Below, one piece after another: positions 46,001 through 58,000 of a stretch of 64,000 nucleotides of DNA. The notes under the pieces are model-generated. The model worked only from the letters and a program-made list of their open reading frames with translations, did no database searches and was not told the origin of the DNA. The DNA is from Siderastrea siderea (lineage: Eukaryota > Cnidaria > Anthozoa > Scleractinia > Rhizangiidae), in assembly GCA_964030785.1 (NCBI GenBank), contig OZ034972.1, positions 52,880,538-52,944,537 on the forward strand, given 5' to 3'. Positions within the stretch are counted from its first letter, which is position 1; each line of letters begins with the position of its first letter. A program made the translations under genes and the position numbers.

Positions 46001-49000
46001 GCCCTCTTAAAAAAACTCACCTCATCATGCACATGTCCACATTCAGGCCTGCATTTTCTTGCCAATATACAAGCACTGAAAATTCTCCCAAGCTTCTGAC
46101 GGAACACTAATAAAAATAAACATTTATTATGGGTGTGACAAAACAACAAGTCCCAGAAACATTTCAAATTGGAAAACCTTAATTTGGAATAAAGAAAAGC
46201 CAAAAAAATTAAAACTACAACCAATAAATATAGACAAAAAATTACAACAACATGAAGAACTCCTGTCACCCTGTAAAGCTATTCCCTTGTAAAATGGCTA
46301 CCGGGATCCCGGCGGGATCCCGCCAAGAATCCCGCTTCCTACCGGGATCTTGCCGGGAAATGAAAAATCTTGCCGGGAAACGGAATTTCCCCGCCGGGAT
46401 TCTAACGGGATCTTGGCAAGAATCCCGGCGAGAGTTTCGGTCCCCGGCGTGATCTTGCCAAGACATCGGTGATCCCACCAAGACAACCGTAATCTCGGCA
46501 AGACAGCTACGATCTTGGCAAGATGCGCAGATTCAAAACTGACCGTGATGAGACTTCAGAAAAAAATATTACAAGTTGTGGTATGTAAAGCCCGAGCAAA
46601 CTTTAGCGAGGTCTGTTGCAACTGATATTTTTATCAGAGTGCGTTTCAAACAGCGATCTTGTATGGCTCGTTATGTTGATGAATAAAAAATAGGGCGATC
46701 ATCGTGCGGGAGTTCGCGCTGGCACGTTGTGCGAGATTGTAAAGACGATGGTCATTAATCCCGAACTCTATTAATCTTCAAAAGTTTATAATCTTCAAAC
46801 GGGATTAAAGTGACAATTAACGCAGTGCTGTATCCGTAAGGAGAATCATTCCGGATTCTCGATATAACTGAAAATAACAATCGACGAAGAACAATGTTAA
46901 CGGTTGTCCGGTTTTGTAGCTTTGCCGCTACGCGCGACATCTACCAAAATAACAACGATCAGAAACGCTGCTGGCTCTGATCGGCTCTGTTTTACAAGTC
47001 ATTTCATTTTATCAGACCACTGATGTCTATTTGTTGTCACTTAAGCTTACCTTTTATGCAGAGGACTTCGTTTTCGCATCCGTGTATTTTAAATGACTAC
47101 TTCTGTCTAGATGATGTCATGCCATCTCTTTGTTGGACTTTCTTTATAAGCCACCACGGAAGAGTTAAGCAAGGGTTTTTAAATACACTGTTTCCTGTGA
47201 CTACTATGTTGTCGTTCTGAATTTAACTTTTTTCGCTGCTTGCCGGCCATGTACCGACAGCGCTGAATAACGTCTGCGCATGTGCGACACATGCCGCGCG
47301 CCGACTGGGTATAACAACAAACCCTATGAAAATGGCGGCGTATTCAAAATTTTGCTAGTAGACCCCGGTTTTTCGTAAAAAAGAAGAGTTTAACAAAAAA
47401 CAGTAGCTTGAACATTTTAAACTACCTTCTTCGTTATTGACCCATCATAAGTCTTTTTGTACACTGGGGTTTTAAGTTTGTACAAGGAGTGAAAATACGG
47501 AGCGAAAACGAGAAGTCTATCGCCAGAGCTATCGGGTATGGAATGGTACGCTTTACTGCTGTGGACTACGTGCCTTTTGACGCTCGTGGACGTAAACGCC
47601 CAGCCTGACGATCGAATTTGCTGGTTTCTGAAAAAAAAACACGAGCTGGAGAAGGTTGCCACAATCCTCTGAGGCAATTTGACGAGGCCATTGCTCGTTA
47701 CGTAAATGGAAATTTCAATTGTTGGGCCTGCACTCGACACTGGCTGAGAGCCACTCGAGAGGCGAATGGTTACTGTGCATCTCCGCTGCTGGAACACTCA
47801 AGTGAATTGTCCAAAAGGAAAATTCCAGCGAGGTTTTACCGCTTGTTTGATCGCGTGGGGGCAAATGTCCCGAATTACCGGCCCGGAACCCGCTGGTGCA
47901 ACAAGTGCGCGATGGTTTCAGACAATGTATTTTCTAACGAGCCAGATTATATTTCTCCTGCAAAAGTACGTGTGATATTTTTTCTTTGTCTACATTTTAT
48001 TTCAATTGATAGAATATACGTGCAAATTTTTGAAAGAGCACCCAGAAAGAATGAAATAATGATTGAAATTGGTAACTGATGTACAGTTAACACACAACCA
48101 TCAAATCATTATCACTGTTACCTTTGGTTTCAACATTATAAAGCATTACAGTTTTTACCATGTATTTATTACAAATGGAAATGCTTTAAGCACTGGCATT
48201 CAATAAAAAATGCTTAAAGGCAGGATGTCAGACAAACAGGAATTGTGCAGCATTCCTCAAATAACTGCCTGAACAAACTCCCCTTTGCATAAACTCCCAG
48301 TGCAAAAAATTTCATTATTGGCCTTTCATTAAATTTAAAAATTGCATCTAAACTAGGAGTGTTTATTCAAAGCAATACAAATGTCTGGCACTTTGACTGT
48401 AGTAGAAAAAGCTTTTTTTTTAGTAACCATAGCAGACCTTACCTTCGACCAACTGGTTAGTCAGTTCCAGACTGCTATGTTCCGGTACTATGAGAGCAAT
48501 CCAGAAGTGCCACTATACAACCCAGCTGTGATGAGGGACTTTTGTGACAAGAATGCACCTGGGCTGTTTGACCTTTTACTTTGTTCGATCACAAGGGAGG
48601 ACAACAGGGTATCACCTGAGAGGGAGTTACTGCAAAAGCAAAGAACAGTAGCACTTTTACACATTCTTTCATACTTCAGGTATGTACAGTGGCTTATAAC
48701 TTACATTACTTTGAGGCATTGCTGAACGGATGCATAGTTGTTATTCTCTGTATTTAAGAACATGCTGATATATGGGTTACTTACAGGCGGTGTGCGTCAC
48801 GAGATTTGACCAATTAGAACGCGTCATTTGTGTAGGCATTTTCGCGCTCGGAAAGAGCCGCTTCGAGAAGTGTATGAGGTGAAATTTTCGTTATTTTCGA
48901 CGCTTGTGATTTTGTTCTCGGAATTCTACCTCATCCTAAAGTTTTTGGAATACCATATCTTAGTTCTGGTCAGGTTATCGTTGAAGGTAAATGTTTTAGT

Positions 49001-52000
49001 CGCGTTTATGAGAACTTCAAAGTGGGCAGTTAGTTGAAAGCCGCCATGTTGATTTCGCTGTTAATGTCACAGTTCTTTATGGACTCGAAGCTGCTTACTG
49101 TTAACGGTATTTGCCCATTATCTTGGCCAGTTAGGTAGTATAACTTTTCTTCTTTTGAAATTTCGGGGTCTACCCGGGTCTACCCCTTATAGTTTCTCCG
49201 TTACAAGCCGTTGAAAGTATCGTAGAATGAAGAGATCGTGTAAACCAAGTAGCAGATCTCCCGGGAAACCGGCTGATAAAGTAGACCGAGATGAAAGCCG
49301 ACACCAAGGGAATAACATCAAACTTCGAAAGGTTCCGCTCAAATTTGAACTACACAAACAAAGCCCCAGGGGCATTAGACCCCGCCGTTGTTCTTCCCCC
49401 CCCGGGGGGTTGTAAACTATGTTACAGTCACTCAAGATAAAAGCCCTTGCCTGTGTAACGAATGACACGACGAGTATCTGTTTGGCCGAGCGAAAACTGG
49501 AGGTCTGGGGCAACTGACCACCAAAAAAAAAAAAAAAACCACGGAAAAAAGATGGGTATTACTAGACCCCGTCCTGACGGCGGGGTAAAAAGAGGAAAAA
49601 GGTCAATTTCTGTAATGCCTCGGGCATTTCAGCCTTTTATCTCCCTTGTTTGTGTTTATGAGGTCCAAGCAGGTTACCCGGGTGCTGTACAAAGTGAGCT
49701 TATTTTATAATACCATTTTTTTTTAAGTCGTCAGTGAAGCTGTTTCTTTTGTTGTTTTTTTGTCACAAGACATAAACAGTGATTTTATTTGTACATTCTG
49801 ATAATAAAATGATGAGCAAAACAACTTGTACAAGCAAAAGTTGGTACTGCTTTGTCACTGTTTAGTGTGTAATCTTATTATTTTCTGACAGTCAGCTCTA
49901 CAACAACTGTGCACGTCTCTGCCACCAGTGGAATAGATTATGTATGAACTTTATTTCAGTGCTTAAATTTCGAGGCTAATTTTGATTTCTAATAGCTTAT
50001 CGGCTTAAGATACTTGTGGATATGTTCACACTTGGTGTCTGTGCACCTGCACAGACTGGTGCTGTGTTACTGGGTATCCAAAAATATGTAATATTGTGTA
50101 CACATTTTGAAAATGGAGCTCTCTTTTGCTCCATTAGAGGCAATTTAAAAATGTGAGCATAGGCAGGAGTTATTGGTATATAAGCGGACTGACAGAAGGT
50201 GTTTGCTAAGTTGTAACCTTGGAATTAAAGGAAGACATAAACACATGGAATTGGTGATCACTTTAGAGCCCAAGCACAGATCTTCATCTCACAGTGTAGT
50301 AAGGTACATGCATGAGTACTTGAAAAAAAGGTGTGTTCACCTATAAAAGTGCCCAGTGAAAATAGTAATCAGTGCAAAAAGCAATAGGTATCCTGTGTGT
50401 ATGTCTCGTTTGGAAGTCTTCTACTACTCTGGTCTTTGATTTAGGAGTTTGAAGGTTTTCTTCTTTTTTTTTTGCCATAGTGCTGCCACTGAGATGCACT
50501 CTGTGCACTGTGTGAAATAAATATTTACTTGATATTCTTGGAAGCCTTGTAACCCAAGCTACAAAGTGAAACAGTTGGAATAAAGTTGATTGTATTGCAA
50601 GTAAATTTTAGCACAGTAAATGAACTACACCCTCTAACTGACAAACAAGACAACAGTAAAGTAACTTACTGACTCCTGTCAGCAATATAACAAACACCAA
50701 AGTTTTTACAAGAACAGCTGCATTCAGGGGCCAATTCATTAAAACTTTGACGATTATTTACAAGTGTACTGTTTTTCAAACTGTAAAACAATAGCTGCAC
50801 TTGTAAAAGTTTTATTGAATTTACCCCTGGTCAGATATGTCCAGAATTTACCCCTTTCAGATATGTCCAGAAACACAGGCCAGTGAGCTATTTTAGAAGC
50901 AATTATCATGATAGCCATCACAAAATGTCCTCAGGGATTAAAAGGAAATTTGAAGTGATCTGAAAGTAACAATTGAAGCTGTCACATAGAAAGAGCTTTC
51001 TCAACAATCCTTGCCTGTATTTCTGGAATCGTCAGCTTTCCCTAGCTCGTATGTGTCTTTTGTGGTATTACTGGAGCGTGGTAAAGAAACATTCATGGCA
51101 AAGCTGTAAACTCCTGGCTTTGCTATAAATTTCTTCTCATCAAACTTCAGCAAGAGCACTGGATTTGCAGGCAAGGTATTCCTAGAGGCAAAAATTATCC
51201 CTGAGCTCTGATGGTACACACTGTCAAATATGTGATGTTTCAATTACCAGATCAGATAACATTGTTAAACTTATTTACTATCCAGCCCACTATCCAGCCT
51301 ACACATGTCCACGTAAAGGAGTAATCCACTCAAATGTTCCATACTTTCAACTGACTTGGTACAGACAAGACAGAGAAATACATTTTATTTTATAAAATAA
51401 CTAAGATACTATGTGCACTCTGAGTGGCTGAGTTGTGTGTTTGCAGTTGAATAAAGTAAGGAAAACCTTTTCCTGTGTTTGGATGGCCTGATATACAGCA
51501 AACACTCAAGTGGGGGGGGGGGGGGGGGGGGGGAGGGGAAATTCTCAAAAGTCTATATGCAACCCAGGCTGGGCACTCCCTGCAAACCCCCAAGGGTTTG
51601 CATAACTGTCTTGAATTCTCCCAACATTCTTGTGTTTATATCAGGCTATGCAAACACAGAAAAAGTTTTTCTACCATTTGCTTGAATACAATGTTTTACA
51701 GTGAAACCTGTGGACAAAATTATTTTCACATATTTTCGGTAAAAGGAAACACCTCTCTTAAGCAGACAAGAAGGTCAATGAATAACATCGGTATCAAATG
51801 TTTTTTTATAATCAGTGACTAGGAATGTAGGTTAGCAACTTGTTAAAATAGGAAGCAGAGGAGTATATACACATATGGAAGTATGGCTCTACCTTGGGAT
51901 CAGCATCACTAGTCTTATAGCAAGGTTGAGAAAACTGATGTACAGTGTTTGATATAAGAGAAAATAAAACATGCTTGATGAAGTACACACCTTTAGTAAA

Positions 52001-55000
52001 ATCAAGGACAACAGCATAAATGATACTATTAAAACAACAAAGTTTTTTATTTTTGTGTGGCCGCGAGCTTACATCAACAAACTTGGGGAATCCCTTTGAA
52101 TGGCTGTTATCAGGAAAGACTTGAATTTCCAGGACGACTACCACAAGTAACATTTTGTCTTATACGTTTTCAGTAAGTTGTTAGGCTATTTCCCTGTGTT
52201 GCTTCCTTTGCCTGAAGGAAGATCTGATTTCCATGTTTGTAAAAAACCGTAATCACACCTTAGCCGGCTTTCTCACCTTGCTCGTTGTCCACGCTCTCTA
52301 ATCTTTCCCGGTAGCGTAAGTCCGTGAACGATACCAGCAAACTAAGTGTGGTGGATCTCTTTTACCGCTGATCTAGTCAAAGTACCAAACAAATACGAAA
52401 AACTTTCCGAGAAACGAACGTTTCAGCTCTTGTTTACATAGTAGTCTGTGCACATTCGATCGACTCCGAATCGTGAAAAAACGTATTCGCCTGGTCCATG
52501 TAACCAAAACATTAACCAGTCAAAACAATCTACATTCGTGTCCTCAGTTATTCTTTTCAAAACGGGAAACAGAGTCTTAATTCTCATTTTTACCGCCATT
52601 GTAAGGTCTCTCGTGAGATGTTTACTCCATCGTGCCTAGAGTGAAATGGACATCAGTTATATTTTTACCCATGACCCTTTGTGGGCTGGACGCACACCGC
52701 CTGGGTTACTTATATAAAAGATGTGCAATTCTAATAATTTTTACTCTTAACTCAATTATTTTAAATAATATTGCAGGTCACAAAAGACAATTGCCAGCTG
52801 CAAAAGGACAGCGGTCTATATTCATCGCTTGGTGGGCTGTCGTTGCAGGGATTATCATCTGGGCCAGTTCTAGGGTTTTCAGTGAACCCGAGAACAGTCC
52901 AAAATATCAAGAAAGGCATGGCCAAAAACCACACTATGTTACTGAACAACTGCAACAAGTTCTTGCTGTACGTACATAGTTACACAGTATAAATGTATTG
53001 TACAATGCTACCAGGCACTTATGGAAAGTTATTCTAATATATCAAGGATAAGAAAAATCTAGAAATTGTACATGTACTTGCATTAACTTGTACACATACA
53101 AGTACATACCATTACAATGATGGATTTTAGTATTTTTTAAAATTTAGAAAATAATAAATTTTGTAAATCTATTAATATGATTTCAAACAAAATTTTTCCA
53201 CAGCTTGGCTGCTTCATGATTAACTTTCTTGATGACTACCACAACATCCACACAAAAAAGGTTCCGACTGACTTACAAAAAACCAAGATAGCACATATGG
53301 CCTCCTCTATGGTAGACGTTCATCCAAGCATTCCTGCAATAAAAAGAACCAATGTCAGCCCGCATCAACAAGTCATAGTTACCATCAGGGGGGAAGAAAA
53401 GATGTGCCTTGGAGGAGCAGACAGTGCTGCAGTGATGGCAAACATAGAAAGAGGGCTGAAAGACATGGAAAATCACTTCCTTGATCAGCTTCCCACTCAA
53501 ATGAAAAATCTGAATCCTGGAAATTTCAATAAATTGGTGCAGAATTTTAGGTAAGTGGCCCACTTAGAAGTAACATGGTGATGTATGTGAATCAAATAAT
53601 TTTATTTTAGGTTACATGTACCACAACAATGAAGACAAGAAATATAGTATGTATTTAATAATAAAATAAATCTTAAGTAAAATGCATGGAATTAATTAAA
53701 TATTATTTAATTGAATGTTTCCTAGGGTATACAATCACCCAGATGATGGAGACATCGAAAGCCTACAATCCTGTCAGCTTTTAGATGAGTGCGAGCAAGA
53801 TTTAAAAAGCCTTCAGAATTACAAGGAGTCTTTAGACCATGTGATGTCAACGTATCCTGACATTAAAGAGTATCTAAAGCAAAAATCTCCTTCCCTTCCC
53901 TGCAGACTGGCCTGGCTGGTATTACCCAAAGAAACTTATAGCTAACAACTGCAGTGGCAAGTATACCTCACTAATACCAGAGCAAGGTCAGTTTCATGTA
54001 GCCTTGAATGCCGTGGAAGATACTGTAATCATATTTAAGCACTTTTTTGATAAATTGTTTTCACACTTATTTGGTGGAACATTGCAAAAGAAGCCACGGC
54101 CATACCAATCATCACTCTGTGTAACTGCAGCTTTACTTGGTTGGATAATGGTGCGCGACAAAGTCTTGAAAAAGTTCACCCTCTGCAAGAGCCACGAGTT
54201 TGTTTCCACACTCTACCTGTTGGAAGATGTGATACCGTTGGTATACTTCCAGTACCAAATATTCAGAACGGGAGATTTGGAATTCTATATGTCTGTGATG
54301 TCACAGATGGCAATACTATTTAACATTTGGCGCAGGAGACATTATGACAAATCAACAATATCTTTCCTGAGTGACTGTGATTACCAGAAGAACTTTCTTC
54401 CTGACTACTGGAAATGCAAACAACACTGGTTGTATTTATTTGTTGAAAAAAAGATTGAGATATGGCATTCTCTCTTGCGAGCCCATACTCAAAGCCACGA
54501 TGATGCTGCAACCATAGAGAAAGTAGCAAAGACTGTTGCATCATCTGGATTTCTGGCCAGCTTTTGGGGTGCATTTGTACCAGGATATACACGGGGAGAA
54601 TCAAGATTTGACTTCTGGTTGATTGCTGGAAAATCAGCAGAATTTATCCTGCAAATGTTTTCTGAAATAGCCAAAAACACTGGGAGAGCTCATGTAGTAA
54701 GTATTTCTGAAAAAAGGCATGAAAGAATACAACAAATTGAATAAAATTGTAATAACATCCACTGTGAAATTATGTAGTTCAATGAAAAGAATTTCTCAAA
54801 CTGGACTTCATAAATGTACACAAAATTTTGCTTAAAGCAAGCCTTGAATTGTGATAAAGAAAACACATCAAGTGTCCTTAAGTCTTTAATGGAGAACCTT
54901 TATTATTCCTTCTAGATCCCAAGTGAATGCTACAGTAATGGCAAGCCGAAAAGCTGGCCAAAGTACAAATTCCCAACCTACGGTATTGACGCTGAATCTA

Positions 55001-58000
55001 AGTGTCTGCCCCTGTCGTACAAACTAAGTAAAAGCTTGGGCAAGGAACCAAATCCACAAGTTTGCTGTGACCTGTCCACCTGCAACAACTGTATCCAGGG
55101 TGGTGATTTTGTTCGCCTTGCATGCTATCACACATTTCATGAATCATGTTTACCAAGAGACTACTGTTGCAGTATATGCAAAGAACCATTAAAGCAATTG
55201 ATAGAGAATAAAATCCATCAGTTCAATGAGAGTTTGTTAAAAAATGGCAGTGTAGAATCGGACACTGACTCTAGTGACTCCGAAACAGACAATGACGCAG
55301 AAAGTGTAACCAACAATGAGCCAAATGATAGCAGTGCACAACAATACTACACCTCACCAGTTTGGGGACAAAAAGTAGACGGCATTCTTGCAGCTATTGG
55401 AAACATTGATCAACCAAGACACCCCAATGTACAATCCTCCTATGCTCACACCCAGTCACAGTCCTCAACCGTCCAAACACACTCCATTGTTCAGCAGTTA
55501 TCTATCAATCCTATCAAGTCTCACCGAATTACAAGCTGGCACTTCCCACCACAATATTCGCAGTCCACATTAAATGGAAGATTAGGAAGTAATGCATGCA
55601 CTTTTATTGTCTTAACATACAGCAAACTCTATTTTAGCTCACCTGAATCTCTCAGCAGTAGCCAGGCACTGAGCAACACATGGATGTATAGAGTTCTTGC
55701 AGCAATGATGATTGGCCAGCAGTTTTATGACAAGTGTGCAAGCAATGCTGGACAGCTCTATGGTGTTCGTGAAGCTGCCTTGAAAATGGAGCAAAGCAGA
55801 GCTCTTGGATGCATCAACATCTCTGCAGAATTACCTGCCAGCATAATCAAAGAGCCAATACCATCAGCATCCCTGCCACATTACTTTGATCATGCTCGTA
55901 ATATCAGCAAAACAGCTTGCATCTATGTAATCAATGACAAAACAGTGGCCTTTATTCCGACACAGCAGGGAATAACTCTTTTTGACAGCCATTTCCATGG
56001 AACCAGTGGGGCATTTTTAGCCATGGCCCCAGCCGATGCAGCATGGGAATTACTATCCTGGTTTAAGCCGTCAATAGCATCCCTCATAACCTGGGAACAG
56101 TAACATCTGTTACATTTGAACTTTTTTCAAAAACAGTTTACTTGCACATGTATCTCCAGTCTTGCAATGAAAATTGACAGCACTAGGGCTACAAAAATAG
56201 TGAAAGCATTGAACTACATCCTGTAAATGACCCACGACTGTCGGAGTAGGAAATAAGCTTCTACATGTAGGTACAATACACTGTACAATGATTGAGTACA
56301 GAAGAATCTTTCCATTGAACTTCCCCCTTCAGTTACATAATCGCAGTTTTTTCTCGAAAAAGCAGTACAGGTTTCAAAACAAATACGTTTTCGGGAACTG
56401 TTACAGCTGTAACGTGGGCAGCAAACATAAAACAATTGGTTAAGCTTATATGTTCATTGAAAGTAAGTTTTAATAATTTTGTTTTACAGTGTAATCATTT
56501 GAAGTAAAATTTCCACTCACCTTTACTGGCATTTTCTACAACTTCTCACTGCTTTTATTTCCACCATTTCCATCAGTAAAACTTCATTTCTCTTAGGAGA
56601 AAAGCAGATAAGCGAAGCAACTTGATGACGGTTGAATGCGTTCACAGTGACACGAGGTACATGTACGTAGTTCCAAACATGTCGTCTTTCTGTCGCATTT
56701 TCTAACATTTCTTGGTGAAAAAATGGACTTATCAATTGCCAAGCGTCCTTGTGACTCTGTTACGAACAAAGATTGGGAAATGAACGCGTTTCTGCCGGAA
56801 AATAAAAGACATTTTCTCCCACAAGACACACTCGCTACAAAGAACCACTCATCACATTTCGCGCCGTATCTTACGCTGTTGTCTTTTCAAATTCGCACAT
56901 GCGCAGACGTTATTCAGCGCTGTCCCATGTACCTAATACCGTAGTCGCGCCAAAAAATCCTGCCCTGACTCCCGCCATTGCGTTAATGGCACAATGTGAT
57001 TGGTTGATTCAATCACGCCATCGGCGAGCGCTGCTCGCGTAATCCAAAAAATGCGAGAACTTTTCCACAAAACAAGTTGAAAATGGCTTCTTTTTATTGT
57101 ATGTACAGGAGAAAATTGAAACGTTTAACTTATTATTTTTACCGAAAACAACATGGTTCTGTCAAGTTTGAAGCAAGAGAACGTTTTGCAAGAAACTCAA
57201 GAAACTGTTGTCAACGAGAGAACGGCCGGCATGCTAAACCCAGCTAAACATGCTGGCACACTAAAGTGTACTGAGAATGAACTTAAACAAAGGATGAGTA
57301 GATATTGTGGACAAAGCTACATTTGAGGAATGAGCAATCGAGTTAAATGCTTTCAAAAATTTCCAAAGGACGTCTATAGTCTCTACAGCTTACTAACTTG
57401 CCGCGATGGAAGCCGCTACTCAACTGGGTTTCTTTCCTTCGACGAGTCTGGTCGCTCCAAGCATTCAACATGTGAGGAAAAGGTCAGTGAGTTTCACTTT
57501 TATATTTCACTCCAAAGCATCAGCGTGTACTGCTTTTCGTTGCCTTATGCTTTTTTTTCGCTGAAAGAACCCTTTTCGATGTCGTCGACTGTTAACCTTT
57601 AATTTATTTTAATTGGTGATGTTGATTTCAGTCAAGTAAACTGACCATTGGCGGGTCTTTCACAGAAAGAGGCTCCTTTGTGAGAAAAAATCCACACTGA
57701 AAAAAAGCTTGACTTACCTATAAAAATGTGTGAGGATGGTATAAATAAACTTACTTACCGGTAACTAATTTGCTCTTAGACATTACTTAAGCATTCATTT
57801 TGTGAGTTCGAAAAGTAAGCTTAATTTTCGCCGTCTTCTCCAGATTTGCGTAAACTTGACACAATTTAGCCCGATAGCGAACAGAACAGCCAGGTGACAA
57901 GTCTGACAAATTTCAGAATTTGCGGAAAGTTGCAGAATCTAACACTGAAAATGGTTCCTTGTTAAATAGTTTTAGATGCAAAACAACAACAACAATATAT

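Larger units (their letters stand above)
47543..56103 (+). pseudogene. Transposon-encoded multidomain protein (zinc-binding, possible DDE core, RING-H2, possible Cys protease)
   Basis: Proposed exons are 47543-47969, 48436-48679, 52777-52971, 53204-53550, 53726-54696 and 54916-56103, about 1,120 residues. The N-terminal part has paired cysteines (CWACTRHW, CNKC). The middle has FLDDYHNIHTKK, then HVALNAVED and FVEKKIEIWHSLLRAHTQ, whose acidic residues could form an RNase-H-type transposase centre. A textbook RING-H2 finger follows at 55081-55179 (CxxC-x10-CxHxxHxxC-x6-CxxC). The C-terminal 180 residues contain GSNACTFIVL and FDSHFHGTSGAF, which look like the nucleophile and histidine of a papain-like or deubiquitinase fold; this is inference. 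Lesions are an in-frame TGA at 47606-47608, a missing base near 52787 and an extra base near 53905. The rest is open. The first donor (47969) is weak. Function is not established. Confidence 0.7.
47256..56924 (+). mobile_element. Large DNA transposon with 32-bp inverted ends and 9-bp target duplication
   Basis: The terminal repeats at 47256-47287 and 56893-56924 are perfect 32-bp inverted copies starting GACAGCGCTGAATAACG. Immediately outside, CCATGTACC occurs at 47247-47255 and 56925-56933, a perfect 9-bp target-site duplication. The enclosed + strand gene (47543-56103) fills the element, with 287 bp before its ATG and about 790 bp after its stop. Without the nested element and its duplicated site (3.93 kb) it would be about 5.7 kb. 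It sits antisense in a PORCN intron. The 9-bp duplication fits MULE-type elements, but I do not recognise a MULE transposase in the protein, so the superfamily is open. Confidence 0.9.

Noticed and set aside
47538..47645. Alternative start of the transposon gene in another frame (MEWYALLLWTTCLLTLVDVNA, signal-peptide-like)
   Set aside because: That frame closes soon after and would need a frameshift at the A9 run to join the body; the ATG at 47543 is already in the main frame with only one TGA between.
47417..47797. 126-codon open frame on the - strand opposite the first transposon exon
   Set aside because: It is the shadow of the + strand exon with its Cys pairs and intact splice logic, and shows no recognisable family.
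49892..49963. Exon-like stretch (QLYNNCARLCHQWNRLC) after a TGACAG acceptor, which could bridge transposon-gene exons 2 and 3
   Set aside because: It lies inside the nested element (48784-52703), so it cannot belong to the original outer gene; its possible donor (GTGCTT) is also weak.
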